A stretch of DNA of 64,000 nucleotides from Bifidobacterium simiiventris (GTDB lineage Bacteria; Actinomycetota; Actinomycetes; Actinomycetales; Bifidobacteriaceae): positions 434,001-498,000 of the forward strand of contig NZ_JAHBBG010000001.1 in assembly GCF_019331715.1 (NCBI RefSeq). The letters run 5' to 3'. Below the pieces are notes generated by a model, which saw only the letters and a list, made by a program, of their open reading frames with translations, was not told where the DNA came from and made no database searches. Each line of letters starts with the position of its first letter. Position 1 is the first letter of the stretch. A program made the translations under genes and the position numbers. This document shows positions 35,386 through 43,426 of the stretch, piece after piece.

Positions 35386-36168
35386 ATGACCAATCGTTTT
35401 GAGGCCGTGATTTTTGATTGGGCCGGCACCACCGTGGACTATGGGTGCTTCGCACCGGTACGCGCGTTTCAGGAGGCGTTCAAGGAGTTCGGCGTGACGC
35501 CGACCATGGAGGAGACGCGCAAGCCGATGGGCATGCTCAAGCACGACCACATCAACACGATGCTGCACATGGACCGCATCGCCCGCGCGTGGGAGGACGA
35601 GCACGGTTCGGCGCCGACCGACGCGGACGTGGATGCCGTGTACGCGCATTTCGAGCCGAAGCTGCTGAGCATTTTGCATGAGTTCGCCGACCCGAAGCCG
35701 GGCGTGGTGGACGCGGTCGCCGCCCTGCGTGAGGCCGGCATCAAGATCGGCTCGACCACCGGATATACCGACAAGATGATGGACATCGTCGTGCCGCAGG
35801 CTGCGGCGAACGGCTATGCGCCGGACTGCTGGTTCAGCCCGGATTCCACGAACGGGTTCGGCCGCCCCTACCCGTACATGGTGTTCCGCAACCTTGAACG
35901 GCTCGGCGTGACCGACGTGCGCCGCGCCGCCAAAGTGGGCGACACGCTCTCCGACATCCGCGAGGGCAAGAACGCCGGCGTGTTCACGATCGGCGTGACG
36001 GAAGGCAGCTCGCAGATGGCGTTGAGCCAGTCCGAGTTTGAGGCGCTCTCCCCCACTGATCAGGCCGCGGCCCGCGCCGCCGCGCGTGACGCGTTCGTCA
36101 AGGCCGGTGCCGACGCCGTCATCGACACGATGGCCGAACTGCCGACGCTGCTCGCTCAGCTCGCCTGA
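35386..36168 (+). CDS. phnX: Phosphonoacetaldehyde hydrolase
   Basis: A 260-residue HAD-family enzyme that cleaves the C-P bond of phosphonoacetaldehyde to acetaldehyde and phosphate. The HAD nucleophile is Asp11 in FDWAGTTVDYG and the Schiff-base Lys52 sits in PMGMLKHDHI, the feature that distinguishes PhnX from other HAD proteins. KVGDTLSDIREGKNAG is the final HAD motif. The start follows AAGGAACA. With phnW it completes AEP degradation to phosphate. Confidence 0.95.
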   Translation: MTNRFEAVIFDWAGTTVDYGCFAPVRAFQEAFKEFGVTPTMEETRKPMGMLKHDHINTMLHMDRIARAWEDEHGSAPTDADVDAVYAHFEPKLLSILHEFADPKPGVVDAVAALREAGIKIGSTTGYTDKMMDIVVPQAAANGYAPDCWFSPDSTNGFGRPYPYMVFRNLERLGVTDVRRAAKVGDTLSDIREGKNAGVFTIGVTEGSSQMALSQSEFEALSPTDQAAARAAARDAFVKAGADAVIDTMAELPTLLAQLA

Positions 36169-36190
36169 GCCTGCATATCTGTCATCTCGG

Positions 36191-36288
36191 GCCTCTTGAT
36201 CGTCAAACCACCGCGCACCTGCCGGAAGTTTGACGATCGAGAGGCTGTTTTGTCTCCGCACAGAGGTCGGTTTGACGATCGAGAGGCC
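36191..36288. repeat. GTTTGACGATCGAGAGGC repeats after phnX
   Basis: One copy on the minus strand (36191-36209, GCCTCTTGATCGTCAAACC) and two on the plus strand (36228-36245 and 36269-36288). The first can pair with either of the others, so alternative hairpins are possible between two convergent genes. Confidence 0.7.
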
Positions 36289-36393
36289 GGTTGAGACGGC
36301 CATACGATCGAGATGCGTCTGTATACGGCCGATACGGCGTACTCCAAGTCCGGGCAGTTCCCGATCCAACCGTTCGCAAGAGGCGGGCGCGTT

Positions 36394-37383
36394 TCACCCG
36401 TTGACGCGCTCTCCGGCGGCGCTACGGTAGCCGAAATTCATCATTTCGCTGTTGTAGGCCACCACGCCGCGGCCGGTCGCGGGCAGCACGATCATGCCGC
36501 CGTCGCCGTGATGCGCGGCGACCTCCTCGAGCGTGGCCACGGCCGCGTCATGCACGGATTCTCCGGCGAAGCGCACGCGGTCGGCCACCTGATGCGCCGC
36601 GACCGCCTTGATGAACGCCTCGCCGATGCCGGTGCACGAGACGGCCACGGTGCGCTGGTCGGCGAATGTGCCGCATCCGGGCAACGGGGAGTCGCCGACG
36701 CGGCCGTGCATCTGGTTCGTGATGCCGCCGGTGGAGGTGCCGGCGGCGATCCGCCCGGCCGCATCGCGCGCTACCGCTCCGATCGTGCCGTGCTTCTCGT
36801 CGCCGATCACGCCGCCCTGCGCCTCGGTGCCGCCGGCCTCGCCGGCCCGTTTCGCCCATGCGTCGCCGCCGGCCTGCGCCTCGGCCAGCGAGCGCCGCCG
36901 CGCTTCGGTGACGAAATACTCGTTCGGCCGCGTCTCCACGCCCCATGCGGCGATCTCCTCGTCGGTCGGGTCGGCGAACAATACGTGCTTGGTCTGGTTC
37001 TTGACGGCCTGCGCCGCGTCGATCGGGTTCTTCACCGTGCCAACGCCGGCGACCGCCCCGACTTCGCCGTCGCCGTCCATCAGGCATGCGTCCATGCGCG
37101 CCAGTCCGTCGCCGGTGAGCGCCGCGCCGCGTCCCGCGTTGAATTCGGGCGCGTCCTCCATCACGTGGATGGCGGCGACCACCGCGTCCTCGGCCGCGCC
37201 GCCCGCTTCCAGCACCGTGTATCCGGCGTCCAACGCGCGCCGCAGATCGGCCTGCACCTGCGCCGATCGTTCCGGCGTATGGTGTTTGCCCCGATCGCCC
37301 GCCCCGGCGTGGATGATCAACGTGATGCCGTTCTCGTTGCCCGCCGATTCGACGGTCGCCAACGCGGCGGAATGTTGTGTCAT
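36394..37383 (-). CDS. Isoaspartyl peptidase/L-asparaginase (Ntn hydrolase)
   Basis: A 329-residue plant-type asparaginase. The N-terminal part has IIHAGAGDRGKH and EFNAGRGAALTGDG; the self-cleaved threonine is in DEKHGTIGAVARD, followed by AGTSTGGITNQMHGRVGDSPLPG. After autoproteolysis it would remove beta-aspartyl residues or hydrolyse asparagine. A longer-than-usual linker (Ala/Glu-rich, GGDAWAKRAGEAGG) precedes the cleavage site. The start follows GGAGGCAC. Confidence 0.92.
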   Translation of the reverse strand: MTQHSAALATVESAGNENGITLIIHAGAGDRGKHHTPERSAQVQADLRRALDAGYTVLEAGGAAEDAVVAAIHVMEDAPEFNAGRGAALTGDGLARMDACLMDGDGEVGAVAGVGTVKNPIDAAQAVKNQTKHVLFADPTDEEIAAWGVETRPNEYFVTEARRRSLAEAQAGGDAWAKRAGEAGGTEAQGGVIGDEKHGTIGAVARDAAGRIAAGTSTGGITNQMHGRVGDSPLPGCGTFADQRTVAVSCTGIGEAFIKAVAAHQVADRVRFAGESVHDAAVATLEEVAAHHGDGGMIVLPATGRGVVAYNSEMMNFGYRSAAGERVNG

Positions 37384-37424
37384 GATGTGCCTCCCGCAAA
37401 TGCCGCCGACGGTTTCCCGTCGGC

Positions 37425-39089
37425 CTATCGGCTTCGATTATCGGCCATATCGCAGATCACGCGCACGCCGTGTTCGATATCGGATGCGTCGGGCCGTACG
37501 AAATTGAGCCGGATGTGTGTGTCGTCGGTTTCGTCCACGTCGAATACGCCGCCCGGCATGAACGTGACGCCGCGCGACCGGCAGTCGGCCAGCAGGTCCA
37601 GCGCGCGCACGCCGTCCGGCAGCGTGACCCACACGTAGTAGCCGCCTTCGGGCACGATCCAGCGCATGCCGCGCGGCGCATGCCGTTCCAGCGTGTGCAC
37701 GGCCGTGTCCCTCCGCGCGCGGTACGCCGCGGTCAGGTCTCGCACATGCGCGGCGATCCGACCTTCCCGCAGCAGTTCCAGGCAGATGCGCTGCGACGAC
37801 GTGCTCGTATGCTGGTCGACCATGCGCCGCAGTGCGGCCAGTCGCGCGATCACATGCGGATCGGCCACCACCCATCCAGTGCGCAGCCCCGAAGTCACGG
37901 TTTTCGAGAACGTCGACAGGTACATCACGTAGCCCGCGTTCTCCATGCCCGTAAGCGGCACGGGCCGATCGTCCGGGCTCCCGTACCACAGTTCCCCGTA
38001 CGCGTCGTCCTCGATGATCAGGCACTGGTATCGCCGCGCCACGTCGACGAGTTCGCGCCGCCGTGCAGTCGGCAATGTGGTGCCAGTCGGGTTCTGGAAT
38101 GTGGGCACGGTGTAGATGAGTTTGGGATGGAAGCGCGCGCAGTAGCCGTCGAGCAGGTCGGTGCGCATGCCGTGTTCGTCCATCGGCACGCCGACGATGC
38201 GCGCGTCGGCCGAGCGGAACGCCTGCAGCGCGGGGAAGAACGTGGATTGTTCGACGAGCACGCGGTCTCCTGGGTTGACGAACGCACGCACGATCAGGTC
38301 GATGCCCTGTTCGGAGCCGGAGAGCACCATCACGTTGTGCGCGTTGCAGTGCACGCCGCGGGTGCGCATGTGGTCGGCGAGCAGGCCGCGCAGTTCGCCG
38401 AAGCCTTCGATCGGCGATTCGGGCTGGCCGTCGAAGTCGTGCGAGGCGAACGCTTCGAGACTGACGGCACGCAGCAGGTCGTCGGGAATGTCGGCCGGGT
38501 TGGGCGAGCCGGTCGCGAAGTCGACGCTCGTGCCGTTCGCGCCGGAGCCGCCGCGTTGCGCACGTTCCGCTTCGGCGATGTCGTGGTAGGTGAACCGGTT
38601 GGAGTAGTCGCTGAACAGCACCGACCACGGCGGGCGGATGACGGTCGGTTCGGGATTGGCCGCGACGCGCTGCGTGTCGCGGATGGTGACGACCTGCGAG
38701 CGGGGACGGCCCGGGGTGCCGGATGCCACGGGCGATGCCGGCGACGGAGCGAAGGACCATGCGTCGGACGAAGTCTCTGGCGCGTCTGACGAGAATGAGG
38801 ATGACGTCGATGCCCCCGATGGAGCCGGTACCGGCGTAGACGCCGACGCCGCCACGGGCAGCACGAACGTGCCCTTGCCGACCCTGGACGCGATCAGTCC
38901 TTCGTCCTTGAGCTGCTGGTACGCCTGCAGGATGGTGGCGCGGTTGACCGACATCCGCGCGGCGAGCTCGCGTTCTGGCGGAAGCCGGTAGCCTTCGGCG
39001 AGCGCGCCGGAGACGATCTGCTCGCGCAGTTCGCCGGCCAGTTGCCGGTACATCGGCACGGTGCTGTGCCGGTCGAGTCGCAGCTGCAT
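37425..39089 (-). CDS. MocR-type GntR/aminotransferase regulator, possibly PdxR
   Basis: A 554-residue MocR protein. Residues ~1-75 form a GntR winged helix (LPPERELAARMSVNRATILQAY); a Ser/Ala/Pro-rich linker follows (~78-125); residues ~150-550 are a fold-type I aminotransferase with the PLP lysine in YLSTFSKTVTSGLRTGW. MocR proteins beside pdxS/pdxT are usually PdxR, which control PLP synthesis and bind PLP. It lies downstream of pdxT on the same strand. The start at 39089 follows GGGGGTG. Confidence 0.85.
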   Translation of the reverse strand: MQLRLDRHSTVPMYRQLAGELREQIVSGALAEGYRLPPERELAARMSVNRATILQAYQQLKDEGLIASRVGKGTFVLPVAASASTPVPAPSGASTSSSFSSDAPETSSDAWSFAPSPASPVASGTPGRPRSQVVTIRDTQRVAANPEPTVIRPPWSVLFSDYSNRFTYHDIAEAERAQRGGSGANGTSVDFATGSPNPADIPDDLLRAVSLEAFASHDFDGQPESPIEGFGELRGLLADHMRTRGVHCNAHNVMVLSGSEQGIDLIVRAFVNPGDRVLVEQSTFFPALQAFRSADARIVGVPMDEHGMRTDLLDGYCARFHPKLIYTVPTFQNPTGTTLPTARRRELVDVARRYQCLIIEDDAYGELWYGSPDDRPVPLTGMENAGYVMYLSTFSKTVTSGLRTGWVVADPHVIARLAALRRMVDQHTSTSSQRICLELLREGRIAAHVRDLTAAYRARRDTAVHTLERHAPRGMRWIVPEGGYYVWVTLPDGVRALDLLADCRSRGVTFMPGGVFDVDETDDTHIRLNFVRPDASDIEHGVRVICDMADNRSR

Positions 39090-39142
39090 GCGTTCACCCC
39101 CCTGTTCGTCGTCATGCGACGCCGTCTCCCGTCACCCTACCT

Positions 39143-39200
39143 CTTCGTGGCGGTTTTCGCTCGGCGACTGACCCGTCATCGAACTAAAACCGCCGCGAAG
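39143..39200. terminator. Long-loop hairpin between pdxT and the MocR gene
   Basis: CTTCGTGGCGGTTTT / AAAACCGCCGCGAAG, 15-bp arms with one mismatch and a 28-base loop. It may end the pdxST transcript, which would make the regulator a separate unit. Confidence 0.5.
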
Positions 39201-39217
39201 GACGGGGCCGGCGACGG

Positions 39218-39856
39218 CTACAGCGAGAGGAACAGTTCGTGCAGCCGCGTGTCGTCGGTGAGTTCGGGGTGGAACGCGGTGGCGAGGATGTTGCCCTGCC
39301 GCAGCGCGACCGGATGTTCGTCGACACTGGTCTTGACGACGGCCTGCGATCCGACCGAAACGACGTAGGGCCCGCGGATGAACACGAGTGGCAGATCGGG
39401 CAGATAGTCCGGTTCGCCCGGCCGGCCGAAGTCGGCGGTGGCGGCGAACGAGCCAAGCTGCCGGCCGTACGCGTTGCGGCGGACGGTCGCGTCGAGCGCG
39501 CCGAAGTACACGTTCGGATCGTTGTCGAGACGATTCGCGAGCAGGATCATGCCGGCGCAAGTGCCGAACACGGGTTTGCCGGCGGCGATGTGCCGTGCGA
39601 TCGGCTCGAACAGGCCGGTCGAATGCAACAGCTTGCCCTGGGTGGTGGATTCGCCGCCGGGCAGGATGACGCGGTCGATTGACGCGTCGAAGTCGCTGGC
39701 GGCGCGCAGCAGTTTCCACGGTGCGCCGAGTTTGTCGAGCACGGCCGCGTGTTCCGCGAACGCGCCCTGCACGGCGAGGATGCCGGTCACGCCGTGCTTC
39801 GCGGTTTCGGCGTCGGCGGATTCCTCTTTGGAGATGTATTGGACGGCTACGACCAT
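39218..39856 (-). CDS. pdxT: Pyridoxal 5'-phosphate synthase glutaminase subunit
   Basis: A 212-residue class I glutaminase that feeds ammonia to PdxS. Motifs: GVTGILAVQGAFAEH, ILPGGESTT, nucleophile Cys in FGTCAGMILLA, and the His-Glu pair in AFHPELTDD. About 22 extra N-terminal residues precede the usual start. GGAGG lies before the ATG at 39856. Confidence 0.96.
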   Translation of the reverse strand: MVVAVQYISKEESADAETAKHGVTGILAVQGAFAEHAAVLDKLGAPWKLLRAASDFDASIDRVILPGGESTTQGKLLHSTGLFEPIARHIAAGKPVFGTCAGMILLANRLDNDPNVYFGALDATVRRNAYGRQLGSFAATADFGRPGEPDYLPDLPLVFIRGPYVVSVGSQAVVKTSVDEHPVALRQGNILATAFHPELTDDTRLHELFLSL

Positions 39857-39895
39857 GAACGAACCTCCGATCGGGTCAATGCAACGGACGCGGGG

Positions 39896-40771
39896 TCACT
39901 CGCCGCGGGCGGCCATGATGGTCTGGATCTCGTCCTCGTTGATGCCGACCATCGCCTCGCCGAGGTTTTCGGACAGTTTGGCGAGCAGATCGGCGTCCTG
40001 CCAGTTCGCGGTGGCCTGCACGATGGCGGCGGCTCGCTTGGCCGGGTCGCCGGACTTGAAGATGCCGGAGCCGACGAATACGCCTTCGGCGCCGAGTTCC
40101 ATCATGAGCGCCGCGTCGGCCGGGGTGGCGACGCCGCCGGCCGCGAAGTTGACGACGGGCAGACGGCCGTTGTCGTGCACGTACTTGGCGAGGTCGTACG
40201 GCACGGCGAGCTGCTTGGCGGCCTCGTATACCTCGTCGTCGCGCAGCGAGACCAGTTCGTGGATCTGCTTGGTCATGGTGCGCATGTGGCGCACAGCCTG
40301 GATGACGTCGCCGGTGCCGGGCTCACCCTTGGTGCGGATCATGGCCGCGCCTTCGGCGATGCGGCGCAGCGCCTCGCCGAGGTTCTTCGCGCCGCATACG
40401 AACGGCACGTCGAACTGGTTCTTGTCGATGTGGTACACGTCGTCGGCCGGCGAGAGGACTTCGGATTCGTCGATGTAGTCGATGTCGATGGCCTGCAGGA
40501 TGCGCGCTTCGGCGATGTGGCCGATGCGTACCTTGGCCATGACCGGGATGGACACGGCGGCCTGGATGCCCTTGATCATGGCCGGGTCGGACATGCGCGA
40601 GACGCCGCCGGCGGCGCGGATGTCGGCCGGGATGCGTTCGAGCGCCATGACGGCGCACGCGCCGGCGTCCTGCGCGATCTTGGCCTGTTCGGGCGTGGTC
40701 ACGTCCATGATGACGCCGCCCTTGAGCATTTGGGCGAGGTTGCGGTTGAGTTCGGCGCGGTTCTGCGTCAT
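39896..40771 (-). CDS. pdxS: Pyridoxal 5'-phosphate synthase lyase subunit
   Basis: A 291-residue TIM-barrel that makes PLP from ribose 5-phosphate, glyceraldehyde 3-phosphate and ammonia. Motifs: [21 protein letters not shown], catalytic Lys in [20 protein letters not shown] and the phosphate-binding [16 protein letters not shown]. The start at 40771 follows AGGGGG. It is first in the operon with pdxT. Confidence 0.97.
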   Translation of the reverse strand: MTQNRAELNRNLAQMLKGGVIMDVTTPEQAKIAQDAGACAVMALERIPADIRAAGGVSRMSDPAMIKGIQAAVSIPVMAKVRIGHIAEARILQAIDIDYIDESEVLSPADDVYHIDKNQFDVPFVCGAKNLGEALRRIAEGAAMIRTKGEPGTGDVIQAVRHMRTMTKQIHELVSLRDDEVYEAAKQLAVPYDLAKYVHDNGRLPVVNFAAGGVATPADAALMMELGAEGVFVGSGIFKSGDPAKRAAAIVQATANWQDADLLAKLSENLGEAMVGINEDEIQTIMAARGE

Positions 40772-40873
40772 GGTGTCCCCCTGTGGTCGGCCGGTCGCAA
40801 ACGGCCGGAACGTGTTCGTGTATGTGCGATTGGCAACGCGACCATTATCAGATGCGCACATTGCCCGCATATG

Positions 40874-40929
40874 GACCAGTCCAATTCGGATCAGACCAAT
40901 CCGATGGCTGTGCACCCGACCAATCCGAT
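40874..40929. promoter_or_regulatory. GACCAATCCGAT direct repeats between pdxS and the MFS gene
   Basis: GACCAATCCGAT occurs at 40894-40905 and 40918-40929, and a weaker copy (GACCAGTCCAAT) at 40874. MocR regulators of PLP genes typically bind direct repeats. The site is ~100 bp upstream of pdxS and ~115 bp upstream of the MFS start. Confidence 0.55.
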
Positions 40930-41041
40930 CGGGCCGCGCAGCCCTGCCCGGCATCACGGCGCACAAGAATTCACCTTCGCTTCACCGCAACACACCGCCC
41001 GGTCAACGGCGGCGACGATTCACGCGTCTACTACTGGAATC

Positions 41042-42358
41042 ATGAAGATCAGGATGACATCTCCCCGCCTGAACCTCTCCCAAACGTTCTCCATCGGCTT
41101 CGGCATGCTCGCCATCGCCGCCGCATGGGCCATGTACAACGCGTTCGTCCCGATCAAGCTCAAGGAACTCGCCATTCCCACCGCCATCGTCGGCGTCATC
41201 ATGGGCATCGATAACCTGTGCGGGTTCACCATCCAGCCGTTGTGCGGCATCCTGTCCGACAAGGTGCGCACCCGTTGGGGCCGGCGCATCCCGTTCGCCC
41301 TGTTCGCCATCCCCGCCGCGGCCGTATGCCTGATGCTCATCGCCGCCGCGTCGAACGCCCCGCTGACGATCGTCGCGGTCGTCGCCTACGCGGTGCTCAT
41401 GTCGACCTGCCGTGCGCCGATCGTCGCGCTCATGCCCGACGTGACCGCGCCCGGCCAGCGCAGCACGGCGAACGGCATCATCAACTTCATGGGGTCGATC
41501 GGCAACGTGCTCGCGCTCGGCGGCGGCAGTCTCCTGTACCGGCGTTACGGCATGTCCGTCACGTTCGTCGCGGGCGCGTTCATCATGGTCGGCGCCGTGG
41601 CCGCGCTGACATGCCTGGTGCGCGAGCCGGCCGAGTACCGCACGAAGCCGCATGAGCCGGCACGGCTGCCGTTCGTCGGCTGGAGGGAGTTCCTTGACGC
41701 GGCGGTTCCGCAACTCGATCTTGACGCGGACGCCCACCGCAGGTTCCGCACGATCCTGCTGGTCTTGTTCCTGTACACGATGGGGTCGAGCGCGATCGAA
41801 ACGTATTTCACGCTGTATGCGACGCATGATCTGGGCATGGATGCGGGTGCGGCGAGCGGCGGATTGGTCTGGTTCGCGGTCAGCGGCATCCTGTTCGCGA
41901 TTCCGGCCGGTTGGCTGGGCACGCGGTTCGGCCGGCGTGCGACGATGAGCGCCGGCCTGGTATTGGCGACGGTGATGCTGGCGCCGATGCCATGGGTCGG
42001 CCGTGCCGAACTGCTGCCGTGGCTGGCGTTCGCGTTCGGGATCCTGTGGATGATGGTGCTGGTCAACGCGTTGCCGTGGGCGACCGAACTGGGCGGCACC
42101 GAGCATAGCGGCACGATGACCGCGTACTACTATCTCGCCACGTCGTCCGGCGCGGCGATCAGTCCAACGCTGTTCGGCCTGGTGCAGCAGGCGACCGGCT
42201 CATACCGGTGGATGTTCCTGTATGCGATCGCCGGATTCGCGGCGGCGCTGGCCCTGATGCCGTTCGCCGGCGAGACGGGCGGCACAGTGATCCTGTCGTC
42301 CGCACGATCCGCCGACTGGTCACGCGATGGCGAATCTCCCGCTTATGCCGTCGCGTGA
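41042..42358 (+). CDS. MFS transporter, GPH/SLC45-like
   Basis: A 438-residue transporter with about 12 helices. GIDNLCGFTIQPLCGILSDK and WGRRIPFALFAIP match the SLC45/GPH disaccharide-type motif after helix 2. The start is uncertain: ATG 41042, 41054 or earlier codons at 40904; none has a strong ribosome site. It is divergent from pdxS and shares its intergenic region. Substrate is unknown; sugars are most likely by family, a vitamin B6 compound by context. Confidence 0.8.
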   Translation: MKIRMTSPRLNLSQTFSIGFGMLAIAAAWAMYNAFVPIKLKELAIPTAIVGVIMGIDNLCGFTIQPLCGILSDKVRTRWGRRIPFALFAIPAAAVCLMLIAAASNAPLTIVAVVAYAVLMSTCRAPIVALMPDVTAPGQRSTANGIINFMGSIGNVLALGGGSLLYRRYGMSVTFVAGAFIMVGAVAALTCLVREPAEYRTKPHEPARLPFVGWREFLDAAVPQLDLDADAHRRFRTILLVLFLYTMGSSAIETYFTLYATHDLGMDAGAASGGLVWFAVSGILFAIPAGWLGTRFGRRATMSAGLVLATVMLAPMPWVGRAELLPWLAFAFGILWMMVLVNALPWATELGGTEHSGTMTAYYYLATSSGAAISPTLFGLVQQATGSYRWMFLYAIAGFAAALALMPFAGETGGTVILSSARSADWSRDGESPAYAVA

Positions 42359-42374
42359 TTGATGCCCATCGCCG

Positions 42375-42599
42375 TCACGCCTCGTCGCCATCCGGCTCGT
42401 ATGCAAGGATGTCGCCGGGCTGACAGTCGAGGGCTTCGCAGATCGCGGCGAGCGTGCTGAACCGGATGGCCGAGACGCGGTTGTTCTTGATCTTCGACAG
42501 GTTCACGTTCGTGATGCCCACCTGATCGGCCAGCCAGTTCAGCGAACGCCCACGCTCGACCATCATCCGGTCGAGCCGAAGCACGATCCGCCCGCTCAT
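42375..42599 (-). CDS. Small XRE-family regulator (YozG-like)
   Basis: A 74-residue Cro/CI-type helix-turn-helix: RSLNWLADQVGITNVNLSKI with a C-terminal LAAICEALDCQPGDIL. GGAGG lies upstream of the ATG at 42599. It follows a DUF2975 membrane protein gene on the same strand, a common regulatory pair in Gram-positives. Confidence 0.88.
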   Translation of the reverse strand: MSGRIVLRLDRMMVERGRSLNWLADQVGITNVNLSKIKNNRVSAIRFSTLAAICEALDCQPGDILAYEPDGDEA

Positions 42600-42657
42600 C
42601 GTCCACCTCCGTCCGCCGCAGTCACCGCGATCACCGCGATCAAATCCGCCGTGACGA

Positions 42658-43338
42658 TCACAGCAGACCGTCCACGTCGTTTTGCAGCGCGGCGCCGTAG
42701 CCGAACACCCGCGCGAACATGAACGAGAGGACGCCGAGCATGATGAGGACGGCCGTGGATGCGCCGCCGGTCACGGACACCGCGCAGCCGAGCAGCGCGC
42801 AGATGCCGGAGACGACGAGTGCGGAGACGGGCGCTGCGATGAGGTACCAGCCGACGCGGTCGAGCCGTTCGATCGGCACGGTGCGGAACGGCGATGGCGT
42901 GCCGGAGTCGGTATCGGCGTAACGCGCGCGCTCGCGCAGCCAGTCGCGCAGGTTCGCCAGCAACGCGGCGAGTTCGCCGAACACGAGCGCAAGCAGCACG
43001 AGGATGGCCGTGCGTTCGAAGCTGACGAGCACGACGGCCGGCGCGTTGATCGTGTCGTTTGTCCAGTCGACGAGTCGGATGTCGCTGTCGAGGAAATGCC
43101 CGGTGATGGTCGCGGTGCCTATGCCGGCGTCCATCGACACGGCGTAGTCCGATGTGGCGTCGGGCGTGAACGAGCGTCCGTCGGCCAGGAACAGGACGGT
43201 GATGACGAGCTGGATGAGCGCGAAGAACGCGAGGACGACCGCCGCGATGCGCGCGATGATGATCGCCGCGCCGCCGGCACGGTCGAGCAGCATGTCCGGC
43301 TTGGATTGCCGGGTCGCGGATGCGGATTGCGTGACCAT
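42658..43338 (-). CDS. DUF2975-like membrane protein
   Basis: A 226-residue protein with four predicted helices (around IIIARIAAVVLAFFALIQLVIT, TAILVLLALVFGELAALLANL, YLIAAPVSALVVSGICALLG and VLIMLGVLSFMFARVFGYGA). Helix layout and the C-terminal FGYGAALQNDVDGLL fit the DUF2975 family. The start at 43338 is set by AAGGAGG. It is upstream of the XRE gene and probably co-transcribed; function is unknown. Confidence 0.78.
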   Translation of the reverse strand: MVTQSASATRQSKPDMLLDRAGGAAIIIARIAAVVLAFFALIQLVITVLFLADGRSFTPDATSDYAVSMDAGIGTATITGHFLDSDIRLVDWTNDTINAPAVVLVSFERTAILVLLALVFGELAALLANLRDWLRERARYADTDSGTPSPFRTVPIERLDRVGWYLIAAPVSALVVSGICALLGCAVSVTGGASTAVLIMLGVLSFMFARVFGYGAALQNDVDGLL

Positions 43339-43426
43339 GATGACCTCCTTGTCATCGATAGTGATGCTTACGCTTCCAGTATACGCCAAATTTATCGTTT
43401 GTCGTTAATTTTTTAATGCGCAACGA

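Noticed and set aside
39749..41041. Possible N-terminal extension of the MFS transporter back to 39749
   Set aside because: The extension runs antisense through pdxS and pdxT and has no transporter sequence; the true start is near 41042.
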